DNA of 64,000 nt from Alphaproteobacteria bacterium. Lineage in GTDB: Bacteria; Pseudomonadota; Alphaproteobacteria; Micavibrionales; Micavibrionaceae. The stretch is taken from the NCBI GenBank assembly GCA_021776025.1, contig JAJFGR010000007.1, positions 434,001-498,000 on the forward strand, given 5' to 3'. This document shows, piece after piece, positions 8,437 to 18,421 of this stretch. The notes beneath the pieces are model-generated. The model did no database searches. It saw only the letters and a program-made list of their open reading frames with translations, and was not told the DNA's origin. Made by a program: the position numbers and the translations under genes. Within the stretch, counting starts at the first letter, position 1. Each line of letters opens with the position of its first letter.

Positions 8437-9948
8437 CTATTGTGCGTTTTTAAGGGCCAGCTCTGCGGCATGAAAAATAGCGCGAGATTTGTTGAGCGTT
8501 TCCTGATACTCGGCTTCCGGATCGCTATCGGTCACAACGCCGCCTCCGGCCTGACCATAGAGCTTACCATCTTTAATCATAGCGGTGCGCAGGGCGATGC
8601 AGGTATCCAAAGCGCCATTGCCTGAAAGATACCCGATACCACCAGCGTAAAAGCCGCGACGGCTGACCTCCAGTTCATCAATAATCTCCATAGCGCGGAC
8701 TTTTGGCGCACCGCTGACTGTGCCTGCTGGGAAGCCTGCGAAGAGGGCATCAACGATATCGCAGTCTTTTTTGAGCTTTCCGGTGACGTTCGAAACAATA
8801 TGCATCACATGGGAATAAAGCTCGACAAAGAAAGACTCTGTGACATTGACGCTGCCAAATTCAGCCACGCGGCCGACATCGTTGCGGCCTAAATCTAGCA
8901 GCATGAGATGTTCGGCGCGTTCTTTCTCGTCCGCCAGCAGCTCTGCTGCCAAAGCTTTGTCTTCAGCGGCATTGGCGCCGCGCTTACGCGTTCCGGCGAT
9001 GGGGCGCACAGTGATTTCATTATCACGCACACGGACCAGAATTTCCGGGCTGGCGCCGACAAGCTGAAAATCATCAAACGACACAAGAAACATGAAGGGT
9101 GATGGGTTGACATTGCGGAGAGAGCGATAAAGCTCAAAAGCCGGCAGATCAAAATCCGTTACAAATCTCTGGCTGGGGACAACCTGAAAAATATCACCTT
9201 CATAAGTATAGGCCACGGCCTTTTTAACAGCCCCATGATATTGCTCGCGGGTCATGTTGGATTTAACATCCAGCGGGGTTTTGATTTTTGATTCAATTTC
9301 CAGACGCCCCCGATCTACGTAGGTGAAAATCTGATCTAGCGTTTGGTTTAAAATGGTCGAGGCTTCTTCATAAACTTCTTTGGCGGTTTTATCACTGCTG
9401 TTTCCATGGGCATAAACGGGTGTAACCAATGTGATGACCTGCTTCACATTGTCGAAAATTACCAAAATTGTTGGCCGCATGAGGATGCTATCGGGGATGT
9501 TTAAATCATCCGGGTTGGTGTCGGGGATATTTTCAACCAACCGGATCATGTCATAGCCCAAATAGCCGAACAGCCCGGAAACGGCCATGGGTGGTAGGTC
9601 TTTGGGGATGGAATCAATATGACAGTTCTTCACATAGGTGCGCAGGGATTCAAGCGCGCTGCCAGCATTTTTAGGAACATCTGCGCCGCTTTTATTTTCA
9701 ACGCTGACTTCGCCATTTTTACAGCTCCATATCAGGTCCGGTTTCATGCCAATGATGGAATAGCGCCCTAAAACATTGCCGCCCTCTACCGATTCTAAGA
9801 GAAAAGAATAGGGCTCATCCATGCAGAGTTTAAGATATGTACCAACAGGCGTTTCAAGATCGCCGGAGAATTGATGATAGACAAGTTGTGACCTGCCAGC
9901 AGCGAAAGCGGTTTCGAAATCTGCATATTCAGGGGCGATAACGGGCAT
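8437..9948 (-). CDS. trpE: Anthranilate synthase component I
   Basis: The 503-residue chorismate-utilising enzyme makes anthranilate from chorismate using ammonia from TrpG. The N-terminal half carries the tryptophan feedback site region (LLESVEGG, with the ES element). The catalytic half shows GDIFQVVPSQRF, the PIAGTRKRG signature, HLMLLDLGRNDVGRV and FPAGTVSGAPKVRAMEIIDELE, ending in GQAGGGVVTDSDPEAEY. It lies 6 bases downstream of the foldase gene, so the two are probably one transcript. The converging deacetylase gene ends 2 bases away and separates it from trpG. Confidence 0.96.
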   Translation of the reverse strand: MPVIAPEYADFETAFAAGRSQLVYHQFSGDLETPVGTYLKLCMDEPYSFLLESVEGGNVLGRYSIIGMKPDLIWSCKNGEVSVENKSGADVPKNAGSALESLRTYVKNCHIDSIPKDLPPMAVSGLFGYLGYDMIRLVENIPDTNPDDLNIPDSILMRPTILVIFDNVKQVITLVTPVYAHGNSSDKTAKEVYEEASTILNQTLDQIFTYVDRGRLEIESKIKTPLDVKSNMTREQYHGAVKKAVAYTYEGDIFQVVPSQRFVTDFDLPAFELYRSLRNVNPSPFMFLVSFDDFQLVGASPEILVRVRDNEITVRPIAGTRKRGANAAEDKALAAELLADEKERAEHLMLLDLGRNDVGRVAEFGSVNVTESFFVELYSHVMHIVSNVTGKLKKDCDIVDALFAGFPAGTVSGAPKVRAMEIIDELEVSRRGFYAGGIGYLSGNGALDTCIALRTAMIKDGKLYGQAGGGVVTDSDPEAEYQETLNKSRAIFHAAELALKNAQ

Positions 9949-9954
9949 GCCTTA

Positions 9955-11859
9955 TTACTCTGTTCTCGCACCATAGACAGCGTTCAGCAGTTTGTCATTT
10001 ATTTTGACGCCATAACCTTTGTGCAGCTTGGAAACGTAAATTGTGTAAGCTTCGTTTTGCTGGGATTGCAGCAAGGTGTTTTCTGCGGCTTTCAAGCCGT
10101 CTTGTTTCGGCTTGTCAGGTATGGTTGATTTTTGCACAGCAACGATGGCTGCGCCGTCTTCCAGATCAATCACGAAAAGATCGTTTTCTGGGGCTTCAAA
10201 CACAGCCGTTAAAGCGGCAGCTGTCAGCGGCGCTTTTGGCTCATCGCTCCGTTTAAAGCCTGAGAGCGTTTGAGTCTGTTTGTTTTGGCTTTTGGCAAGC
10301 TCCTTAATTGGGGTGTTTGCGTTTCTGGCATCACTTAAAATGTGCAAAACACTCATTTTGTTTTGAACGCGGCGATTGTCATTCATCCAGCGCTTTTTCA
10401 AGCTGTCTTTCAGATCATCAAAGGGTTTGTAGGTCTTGTCCTGAATTTCGGTAACTACAAGCGCGGCCATGCGACCATCGGCCAGCTCCATAACGGGGGA
10501 GGCTTCGCCTTCGCCCAATTCGAACAGGCTTGTAGCCAGTGTTTGTGCATCCGGGCCAAAGGACGCCGTAAAGGTTGCTTTATTATCTTTGCCGAGGCCG
10601 AAGCTGTTGGTATAAGGCATGTCCTGAATTTTGACATTGAACTCGTCCTTGAGCGCGTCAATGTCATCACCGGCGGCAAGATAGTCATCGACCGTATTGG
10701 CAAGCTCATATTGCGCATCGAGCAGACGGGTTTCGCTAAGCTCTTCCTTAATGTCCTTTTTAACCTTGGTCAGCGGTGTGGTCGTGGGGGCAATGATTTT
10801 TTGCACAACAACAACGTGATAACCAAGACCAGATTCTGTAGGGCCAATCAAATCCTTTGTCTTTGCAGCAAAAACATCCTGACGAATTTCTTCAAGTAAC
10901 TCTTCTTTTGGGACATTCCGGGCAGGGAGGTAATCAGTTGTATTTCCTGTAACTGTTTGAACTGCATCTTTTAGGGCTTTGCCATCCTGGACAAGCTTAT
11001 GGACTTCCGCGGCTTGCTCTTCGTCGGTGAGGATAACCTGCTCAACCTTCCGTTTCTCTGGTTCGCTATATGAACTTATATTGCGCTCATAAATTTCTTT
11101 TATTTCTTCATTGGAAATTTCAAGGCTGTCTTTCAGCATATCTGTTTCGATGAGGATGATTTTACTTTTGCGCGTTTCGGGGATTGCATAAGCCTCTTTT
11201 GTGGCCTCATAAAACTCAAGGAGCTTTTCATCGGTCGGGGCTTCAATGGCTGTGAAATCTTTATTTTTAAAGCTGATATATTGGATAGCTCGCTGCTCAT
11301 CATTATAGCGGGCTAGATCACGGACCATCGGTTGAGAAACCCCCAGAAAGCCTGATTGGATGGCATTACCAAGGAGGTTGACCGTCATTTCCTGACGGAT
11401 TGAAGCTACAAGCTCGCCTTCGCTGATGCCCTGACTTGCGAGAAGCTGCTGCAGGACATCTTGCGGGCGTTGTCCGGGTTTGGTCATTGGCTGTATAAGT
11501 TTTTGGATGTTTCCAGCGACTTTCTTCACGTTTATGCGAACGCCGGTCTTTGCGGCTTGCTGCTGGAGCAGACTGACACGGATTTCATTATTGAGAAGTT
11601 CGTGGATATAACCGACCTTGTAAGCTTGCGCCGGGGTCATACCCAAACGGTTGAGAGTGTTGCGGGCGGCCCTGTCAAACTGGTTAATCGAAATTTTATG
11701 CTTACCGACCTTCGCGGCGTCTGTGCCAGTTACTCCACCGCGGAAAAATCCGCCAACGTCGGTGAAAACCAGCCCGCCGGCAGCGAGACACAGAATTCCT
11801 AACAGGAAATATTTGAGCATTCCACCTGAAGCACCATCACGTAAGGCCTGCATTGCCAT
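9955..11859 (-). CDS. PpiD/SurA-type periplasmic peptidyl-prolyl isomerase, membrane anchored
   Basis: The 634-residue protein has an N-terminal cytoplasmic lead, one transmembrane helix at about residues 15-33 (MLKYFLLGILCLAAGG), a SurA-N-like helical chaperone part, a parvulin-like region around residues 250-370, and a long C-terminal part. This is the layout of PpiD, which helps newly secreted proteins fold at the inner-membrane Sec exit. The parvulin part is divergent, as in many PpiD proteins, and may be chaperone only. Upstream of trpE, it is a common alphaproteobacterial neighbour of tpiA, which is divergent across a 76-base gap. Confidence 0.88.
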   Translation of the reverse strand: MAMQALRDGASGGMLKYFLLGILCLAAGGLVFTDVGGFFRGGVTGTDAAKVGKHKISINQFDRAARNTLNRLGMTPAQAYKVGYIHELLNNEIRVSLLQQQAAKTGVRINVKKVAGNIQKLIQPMTKPGQRPQDVLQQLLASQGISEGELVASIRQEMTVNLLGNAIQSGFLGVSQPMVRDLARYNDEQRAIQYISFKNKDFTAIEAPTDEKLLEFYEATKEAYAIPETRKSKIILIETDMLKDSLEISNEEIKEIYERNISSYSEPEKRKVEQVILTDEEQAAEVHKLVQDGKALKDAVQTVTGNTTDYLPARNVPKEELLEEIRQDVFAAKTKDLIGPTESGLGYHVVVVQKIIAPTTTPLTKVKKDIKEELSETRLLDAQYELANTVDDYLAAGDDIDALKDEFNVKIQDMPYTNSFGLGKDNKATFTASFGPDAQTLATSLFELGEGEASPVMELADGRMAALVVTEIQDKTYKPFDDLKDSLKKRWMNDNRRVQNKMSVLHILSDARNANTPIKELAKSQNKQTQTLSGFKRSDEPKAPLTAAALTAVFEAPENDLFVIDLEDGAAIVAVQKSTIPDKPKQDGLKAAENTLLQSQQNEAYTIYVSKLHKGYGVKINDKLLNAVYGARTE

Positions 11860-11935
11860 GTTTTTACCCTTTTAGTATTGTTTTTGCGATCATCGGCTTG
11901 CACTATAAGGGCGTGAGAAGGCAGGAGCAATAGCT

Positions 11936-12688
11936 ATGAAAAAACTTATCGCCGGAAATTGGAAGACGAATGGGAGCGTGGATGATGCCCGCGCTTTGGT
12001 TGCCGATATCATCAATAAATTAGAGCCGGATGAGGCAGTGCTTGAGAGCTGCGATATTCTGGTCTGTCCGCCATTTCTGCATATTCCTGCAGTGCGCCAT
12101 GCCACGCATGGGTACGTGGCTGTACAATTTGGGGCGCAGGATTGTAGCGCTTACGAAAGCGGTGCCTATACAGGCGATGTTTCAGCGGCGATGCTTAAAG
12201 ATTCCAGCTGTTCTTATGTGATTTTGGGACATTCCGAGCGACGGCAATATCACGGTGAAACGAACGCGGTTGTTCAGCAAAAAGCTGAGAGGGCGCTCGA
12301 GAGTGATTTAATCCCGATTATTTGCGTTGGTGAAACCGAGGAAGAGCGTGAGCAGGGCAAAGCCGAAGAAGTGGTGATTGCACAATTGCAGCATTCCTTG
12401 CCCCCGCTAAATGATTTCCATCAGATTGTAATTGCTTATGAGCCTGTCTGGGCGATTGGTACAGGGAAAACCGCTAGCGCCGAAGATGCGCGGCATATGC
12501 ACACCTTGATTCGTGGGGAGCTTGCTAAGCATACCAAAAATGCTGAAAAGGTGCGGATTCTCTATGGCGGGTCGATGAAACCTGATAATGCAGCTGAGCT
12601 TTTGGCCACAGAAAATGTCGATGGGGGCCTTATTGGAGGTGCATCATTGAAGGCCGATCAATTTCTTGCTATTGCAAGAGCGGCTTAA
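11936..12688 (+). CDS. tpiA: Triosephosphate isomerase
   Basis: The 250-residue barrel interconverts dihydroxyacetone phosphate and glyceraldehyde 3-phosphate. Catalytic residues are visible: Lys in AGNWKTNG, His in LGHSERR and Glu in AYEPVWAIGTGK. The phosphate loops appear as LYGGSMK and DGGLIGGASL. The start ATG follows an AGGAGCAATAGCT leader. It begins a plus-strand run tpiA-secG-pyrG with gaps of 20 and 1 bases, a conserved alphaproteobacterial arrangement. Confidence 0.97.
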   Translation: MKKLIAGNWKTNGSVDDARALVADIINKLEPDEAVLESCDILVCPPFLHIPAVRHATHGYVAVQFGAQDCSAYESGAYTGDVSAAMLKDSSCSYVILGHSERRQYHGETNAVVQQKAERALESDLIPIICVGETEEEREQGKAEEVVIAQLQHSLPPLNDFHQIVIAYEPVWAIGTGKTASAEDARHMHTLIRGELAKHTKNAEKVRILYGGSMKPDNAAELLATENVDGGLIGGASLKADQFLAIARAA

Positions 12689-12708
12689 ATCAATTAGAAA
12701 GCAAGTCC

Positions 12709-13044
12709 ATGGAAAGCGTACTTCTTGTCATACATCTATTTTTGGCTCTGGCCATTATCGGTCTCGTCCTTTTGCAACGTTCAGAAGGCGGCGGTCTCGG
12801 TATTGGCGGCGGCTCTGGCGGGCTTGGCGGTTTGGCATCACCGGAAGGTACGGCCAATTTATTAACCCGTGCGACAGCCTTTTGTGCGGCGGGTTTTTTC
12901 TGTACCAGTTTACTCTTGGGCATTTTAGCAGGGCGCAGTGCGCAGCCTGTTGGATTAATGGATGCCATTGAGAATGCGCCTGCGGCGATTGAAGCGCCTG
13001 TTGAAACACCTGCGGCACCTCCTGAGGTCCCGATAGCGGAATAA
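12709..13044 (+). CDS. secG: Preprotein translocase subunit SecG
   Basis: The 111-residue inner-membrane protein has two transmembrane helices (about residues 2-22 and 56-75) around the glycine-rich loop [19 protein letters not shown]. This loop and the ALIGLVLLQ-like first helix mark SecG, the non-essential subunit that supports SecYEG cycling during export. The C-terminal tail is an Ala/Pro/Glu-rich low-complexity stretch, as is common in Alphaproteobacteria. It is packed between tpiA and pyrG, with 1 base before the pyrG start, which suggests translational coupling. Confidence 0.93.
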   Translation: MESVLLVIHLFLALAIIGLVLLQRSEGGGLGIGGGSGGLGGLASPEGTANLLTRATAFCAAGFFCTSLLLGILAGRSAQPVGLMDAIENAPAAIEAPVETPAAPPEVPIAE

Positions 13045-13045
13045 C

Positions 13046-14674
13046 ATGACACGATACATATTTATCACTGGCGGCGTTGTTTCCTCACTCGGAAAAGGCC
13101 TCGGCTCCGCTGCGCTTGGCGCATTATTGCAGGCGCGGGGTTATAAAGTTCGCCTGTGTAAGCTTGACCCCTATCTAAACGTCGATCCTGGGACAATGAG
13201 CCCGTTCCAGCATGGTGAGGTTTACGTCACCGATGATGGCGCAGAGACGGACCTTGATCTGGGGCACTATGAACGTTTTACCGGCGTTCCGGCGCGCAAG
13301 AATGATAACATCACGACTGGGCAAGTTTATACCGAAGTGCTTTCGAAAGAGCGTAAAGGTGATTATCTTGGCGCGACCATTCAAGTTATCCCGCATATTA
13401 CGAATGAGATTAAAGATTTCATTCATGAAAAAGAAGGTACGGCTGATTTTGTGCTTTGTGAAATTGGCGGAACGGTTGGGGATATTGAGTCTCTGCCATT
13501 CCTTGAGGCTATTCGCCAGTTTGGTAACGAAGTTGGAGCTGATCGGGCGCTTTATATTCATGTGACGCTGCTGCCTTATATTCCTGCAGCCGGAGAGCTT
13601 AAAACCAAACCAACGCAGCACAGCGTGAAAGAACTTATGAGTTACGGCATTCGTCCGCAAATTCTGCTGTGCCGCGCTGATCGAGAGATTGCCCAAGACG
13701 AGCGCGATAAAATTGCGCTGTTTTGTAATATTGCAAAAGATAAGGTTATTCCGGCTCTAGATGTTTCGACGATCTATGAAGTTCCGCTATCTTATCATGG
13801 CGAAGGGCTGGATCACCAGGTGATGGACAGTTTCGGCATTAAAGATATTGCCAATCTTGACCTTTCAATTTGGGAGAGGATTGTCCGCCGGGTGAAGGAG
13901 CCGGAAGGCAAGGTGAAGATTGCGATTGTCGGGAAATACACCAATCTGGCTGACAGTTATAAATCGCTCAACGAAGCTCTCGTTCATGGCGGCATTGCCA
14001 ATAAAATTGAAGTTGAACTGAAGTTTTTTGAAGGGGAGGATTTTGAGGGTGATGTGGATTTAGCGCAGCATCTTCAGGGTGTACACGGCATACTTGTTCC
14101 CGGCGGATTTGGTAAACGCGGGACGGAGGGCAAGATTAAGGCTGTTCAATACGCGCGGGAAAAGAAAATACCGTATTTTGGAATTTGTCTGGGTATGCAA
14201 ATGGCAATCATTGAAGCAGCGCGCAATCTCTGTGGGATTGAAGATGCAACATCCAGTGAGCTAAATGATGGCGGTGAACATATTGTGGGTCTGATGACCG
14301 AGTGGGAGCAGGATGGCAAGAAGCAAGCCGGTACAGATAAAGATTTGGGCGGAACGATGCGTGTAGGGGCCTATCCAGCTAAGCTTACCGAAGGTTCGCG
14401 CATTGCTGAAATATATGGGTCTGCGGATATTAGCGAGCGTCATCGTCACCGCTATGAAGTGAATATTAATTATAAAGACAAGCTTGAGGAGCAGGGGTGT
14501 GTTTTCTCAGGGCTGTCTCCAGATGGTGAATTGCCTGAAACCATGGAGCGGATTGATCACCCGTGGTTTATCGGGGTTCAATATCACCCGGAACTCAAAT
14601 CAAAACCGTTTGATCCGCATCCGTTATTTGTGAGCTTTATTAAAGCGGCCGTGGAGCAGAGCCGGCTGGTTTAG
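13046..14674 (+). CDS. pyrG: CTP synthase
   Basis: The 542-residue enzyme aminates UTP to CTP using ATP and glutamine. The N-terminal synthase domain begins [18 protein letters not shown] with its P-loop, followed by [27 protein letters not shown] (split here: metal and UTP site). The C-terminal class I glutaminase has the nucleophile in GICLGMQMA and the His-Glu pair in [11 protein letters not shown]. Length is typical. The product also feeds CMP-sugar formation for KDO and pseudaminic acid, both represented in this window. Its 3' end overlaps the opposed small gene by 4 bases. Confidence 0.97.
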   Translation: MTRYIFITGGVVSSLGKGLGSAALGALLQARGYKVRLCKLDPYLNVDPGTMSPFQHGEVYVTDDGAETDLDLGHYERFTGVPARKNDNITTGQVYTEVLSKERKGDYLGATIQVIPHITNEIKDFIHEKEGTADFVLCEIGGTVGDIESLPFLEAIRQFGNEVGADRALYIHVTLLPYIPAAGELKTKPTQHSVKELMSYGIRPQILLCRADREIAQDERDKIALFCNIAKDKVIPALDVSTIYEVPLSYHGEGLDHQVMDSFGIKDIANLDLSIWERIVRRVKEPEGKVKIAIVGKYTNLADSYKSLNEALVHGGIANKIEVELKFFEGEDFEGDVDLAQHLQGVHGILVPGGFGKRGTEGKIKAVQYAREKKIPYFGICLGMQMAIIEAARNLCGIEDATSSELNDGGEHIVGLMTEWEQDGKKQAGTDKDLGGTMRVGAYPAKLTEGSRIAEIYGSADISERHRHRYEVNINYKDKLEEQGCVFSGLSPDGELPETMERIDHPWFIGVQYHPELKSKPFDPHPLFVSFIKAAVEQSRLV

Positions 14675-14940
14675 TTACTTTCCAATAAGCATTCTGTTTT
14701 TATATTATCACCAGAGCTACCCCAACCCCATTCTCCATGGGTTCTGTAAACAGCTTTTGTTTGAGGGGTTACCTGGGGAGCAAGCGACGTTGTACATGCC
14801 TCTTTGATCCGAGCGTTAGCTTTAATCTCCTCAATATTTTCTACGGTTGTGCTTGTTGTCCAAATCGTAACTAGCCCAAGTGCTCCAGCAATTCCGCTGA
14901 ATAAAATAGCTTTAGGTCCTATAGATTTATTTGCATTCAT
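14671..14940 (-). CDS. Small single-helix membrane protein of unknown function
   Basis: I do not recognise this 89-residue product. A short basic lead is followed by one hydrophobic helix at about residues 10-28 ([17 protein letters not shown]). The rest, with two cysteines, would be periplasmic if the helix acts as an uncleaved signal anchor. A GGAG ribosome site lies 7 bases before the ATG, which supports a real gene. It converges on pyrG with a 4-base overlap and is divergent from kdsA. Confidence 0.55.
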   Translation of the reverse strand: MNANKSIGPKAILFSGIAGALGLVTIWTTSTTVENIEEIKANARIKEACTTSLAPQVTPQTKAVYRTHGEWGWGSSGDNIKTECLLESN

Positions 14941-15031
14941 AAAAAGTCTCCATATTTTTTATGGTAAAGTACACCTTATGGAAAAAAAGTCATGCTTTTT
15001 ATTTGGTATAAAACAGGCTATATCCGTACCC

Positions 15032-15880
15032 ATGAAAACAGTTAAAATCCAATCTCTGGAAGTATCAAACGACAAGCCGTTTGTTTTGTTTGGCGGTCTA
15101 AATGTGCTTGAAGATGAAGCAATCACGCTGAAAGCGGTTGAGGTTTATAAAGCCATCACCGACAAGCTTGGTATTCCTTTTGTTTTTAAAGCCAGCTTTG
15201 ACAAGGCCAATCGTTCCAGTATCCACAGCTATCGCGGAGTAGGGATGGATAAGGGGCTGAAGATCTTTCAAAAGGTCAAAGCAGAGTTTGATAATGTGCC
15301 AATCATTACCGATGTGCATGAAATTGACCAGTGCCAGCCGGTTGCAGACGTGGTGGATGTGTTGCAGATTCCTGCATTTTTGGCGCGCCAAACCGACTTG
15401 GTTGAAGCAATGGCAAAAACTGGCGCGGTCATTAACATTAAAAAACCGCAATATATGTCCCCGTATCAGATTGCTAATATCGTCGATAAATTCGGTGAAT
15501 GCGGGAATGAGCAGACTATTGTTTGTGAACGTGGGCATGCAATGGGCTACGATAATCTGGTTGTTGATCCGATGGCTTTCGGGGTGATGAAAGAGGCTAC
15601 GGGCGGCTCGCCCATTATTTGCGACACCGTACATGCCTCACAAATGCGACTTCCGGGTAGCGAGGCTTCTGGAGGGCGGCGCGGCCTTGTTCCTGATTTA
15701 ACGCGGGCGGTTATCGCGATTGGTATTGCAGGATTATTTATTGAAGCCTATGAAGACCCGGATAAAGCTAAATGTGACGGGCCTTCTGCGTTGCCGTATA
15801 ACAAACTGGAAGAGTTTTTAGTGCAGGCGCAAGCTATTGATAGTCTTGTTAAATCTATGAATTTAGTGCAGATAGACTAA
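15032..15880 (+). CDS. kdsA: 3-deoxy-8-phosphooctulonate synthase (KDO-8-P synthase)
   Basis: The 282-residue barrel condenses phosphoenolpyruvate with arabinose 5-phosphate to KDO-8-phosphate for the LPS inner core. Signatures are [12 protein letters not shown] at residue 15, [23 protein letters not shown], and the C-terminal [12 protein letters not shown]. The frame stays open upstream to 14804, and a second ATG lies at 14978. The start at 15032 is preferred because it places PFVLFGG at the same distance from Met as in known KdsA proteins; its ribosome site is weak. Enolase two genes later makes the PEP substrate, a common linkage. Confidence 0.93.
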   Translation: MKTVKIQSLEVSNDKPFVLFGGLNVLEDEAITLKAVEVYKAITDKLGIPFVFKASFDKANRSSIHSYRGVGMDKGLKIFQKVKAEFDNVPIITDVHEIDQCQPVADVVDVLQIPAFLARQTDLVEAMAKTGAVINIKKPQYMSPYQIANIVDKFGECGNEQTIVCERGHAMGYDNLVVDPMAFGVMKEATGGSPIICDTVHASQMRLPGSEASGGRRGLVPDLTRAVIAIGIAGLFIEAYEDPDKAKCDGPSALPYNKLEEFLVQAQAIDSLVKSMNLVQID

Positions 15881-15996
15881 AATATGCGCTTGGTTGGCTA
15901 AAAATGCCTGTAAAACTCGACAAAATCGTTAAAAACAGCTAAAATAGAGTATTAAGGTAGTAAACCTTTGATTTTATAGAAGCAGGAGGCTTTTCG

Positions 15997-16437
15997 TTGG
16001 TTACCATTCCCGGAGCATCAGGATTTTTGAACGCGGCCACGCTTGCGAATAAGCAAGGTATTCCTGCCGGTCAAGCCACTGTGCTTGGTGACGGCGGGAT
16101 TGGCGGCGTTGATATTCTTGAGGCTGGGCGCGCTAATGCACCGGATAACGGTATTGGTCTTTCTTCGACCGCCAGATTTCTGAACAAACAGTTTCTGGAA
16201 TCCACAACAACTACTTTTAATGCGATTTTCTCGCTTGGCCTTGGCGCAACTGCTTCTGTTGAAGGGTTGCAACAGCAGATTCTTGCTTTGCGCGCAAGTC
16301 TTCCTGACAGCCAGCTTGCGCCGTCGCTGCGCGAAGTTGTGGTTAATGAAGATGGTGAGATTCTTAATGATGCCTCTATAGATGATGGCAGTGTTGCGCC
16401 TGCCGAAACTGGTCAGGAAGTTGATACCGAGGCATAA
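15997..16437 (+). CDS. Unknown 146-residue soluble protein with TTG start
   Basis: I do not recognise this protein. It is rich in Gly, Ala, Asn and Ser in the first half (GASGFLNAATLANKQGIPAG, DGGIGGVDIL), has a moderately hydrophobic middle (about residues 70-85) and an acidic C-terminal tail. A perfect AGGAGG (15984-15989) sits 7 bases before a TTG codon, a strong case for real translation from TTG; no ATG lies nearby in frame. No signal peptide or clear membrane helix is seen. It lies between kdsA and eno. Confidence 0.6.
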   Translation: MVTIPGASGFLNAATLANKQGIPAGQATVLGDGGIGGVDILEAGRANAPDNGIGLSSTARFLNKQFLESTTTTFNAIFSLGLGATASVEGLQQQILALRASLPDSQLAPSLREVVVNEDGEILNDASIDDGSVAPAETGQEVDTEA

Positions 16438-16493
16438 CTCGAACTTTCCCCTTTTACATTTCAGACAGATTCCTTTAAAACGTCATTGATTAA

Positions 16494-17831
<1,338 letters not shown>

Positions 17832-17860
17832 AGCTCAATTTTTTTAAAAGATAATTTAGT

Positions 17861-17963
17861 GAGTCATTTGAATCACTTACGGGTACTTGTTCTTGCTATG
17901 TACTCATTAAGCTATTGAATCAATTGATTTTTTGGGGTTGTCCACAGACTCCGAATATGATTC
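17861..17963. promoter_or_regulatory. Cluster of five GANTC sites upstream of ftsB, with palindrome and DnaA-box-like site
   Basis: GANTC occurs at 17861 (GAGTC), 17870 (GAATC), 17917 (GAATC), 17947 (GACTC) and 17959 (GATTC). GANTC is the site of the cell-cycle methyltransferase CcrM in Alphaproteobacteria. The third site overlaps the perfect 12-base palindrome AATCAATTGATT (17918-17929). A TTGTCCACA (17938-17946), one base from the DnaA box consensus, abuts the fourth. About 0.4 such sites would be expected by chance in this length. The role in ftsB expression is inferred. Confidence 0.55.
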
Positions 17964-17972
17964 AATACTCTC

Positions 17973-18284
17973 ATGAACAAGCTCATGTCTCATAGCCAGC
18001 TCTTCCGCGAAAATATCTTAGCCCTGACGGGGGTTTGTCTTTGTATTTACTTTTCTTATCATGCGGTTTTGGGTAATCGTTCGTTAGTGAGGTTGTATAC
18101 ATTAGAGAAGCAAATAGAGACATTGTCGCAGGAGCAGACTGCCAGCGCATTCATGAAAGATTCTTTGCAAAAGAAGGTTGTGATGATGCGCCCTGGGTCG
18201 GTTGATAAAGATTTGCTCGAGGAACAAGCAAGGCTGGTGCTGGGTTACAGGCAGACTGAGGAGATTGTTCTGCTGGGTAATTAA
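17973..18284 (+). CDS. ftsB: FtsB/DivIC-like septum formation initiator
   Basis: The 103-residue bitopic membrane protein has a short cytoplasmic lead, one helix at about residues 14-34, and a coiled-coil-forming segment (SLVRLYTLEKQIETLSQE). The C-terminal signature EEQARLVLGYRQTEEIVLL is typical of the septum formation initiator family. It should act in the divisome with FtsL and FtsQ. Position between eno and pdhA is the usual alphaproteobacterial place for this gene. A second in-frame ATG at 17985 is a possible start. A short hairpin with a T-run follows. Confidence 0.85.
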   Translation: MNKLMSHSQLFRENILALTGVCLCIYFSYHAVLGNRSLVRLYTLEKQIETLSQEQTASAFMKDSLQKKVVMMRPGSVDKDLLEEQARLVLGYRQTEEIVLLGN

Positions 18285-18328
18285 GTTTCAAATTTTTAGT
18301 TTTTCTCTTTTTTTTCAATATGTTGCGG

Positions 18329-18348
18329 CGCACAAACGTGCGTTTTTT
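18329..18348 (+). terminator. Rho-independent terminator after ftsB
   Basis: CGCAC and GTGCG (18329-18333, 18338-18342) form a 5-base-pair stem with an AAAC loop, followed directly by six T residues (18343-18348). It lies about 45 bases past the ftsB stop and 74 bases before pdhA, so it probably separates the eno/ftsB and pdh transcripts. The stem is short, so efficiency may be modest. Confidence 0.55.
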
Positions 18349-18421
18349 GCTGGAGTGCGGCCATAAAATCGTGTAGCCAATATATCTCTAGTTAAGCCTG
18401 TGATATACGGAGACTATAAGC

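Noticed and set aside
10342-10899. 185-residue plus-strand frame inside the foldase gene
   Set aside because: Antisense to a convincing PpiD-like gene, with an improbable Phe/Cys/Asn-rich composition and no start signal.
13175-15634. Several 170-180-residue minus-strand frames across pyrG and kdsA (13175-13696, 15098-15634)
   Set aside because: Each mirrors a strongly conserved core gene and carries no motif or ribosome site of its own.
17938-17946. TTGTCCACA as part of a replication origin
   Set aside because: One near-match DnaA box without a cluster of boxes or an AT-rich unwinding element is not enough; kept only as a possible regulatory site.
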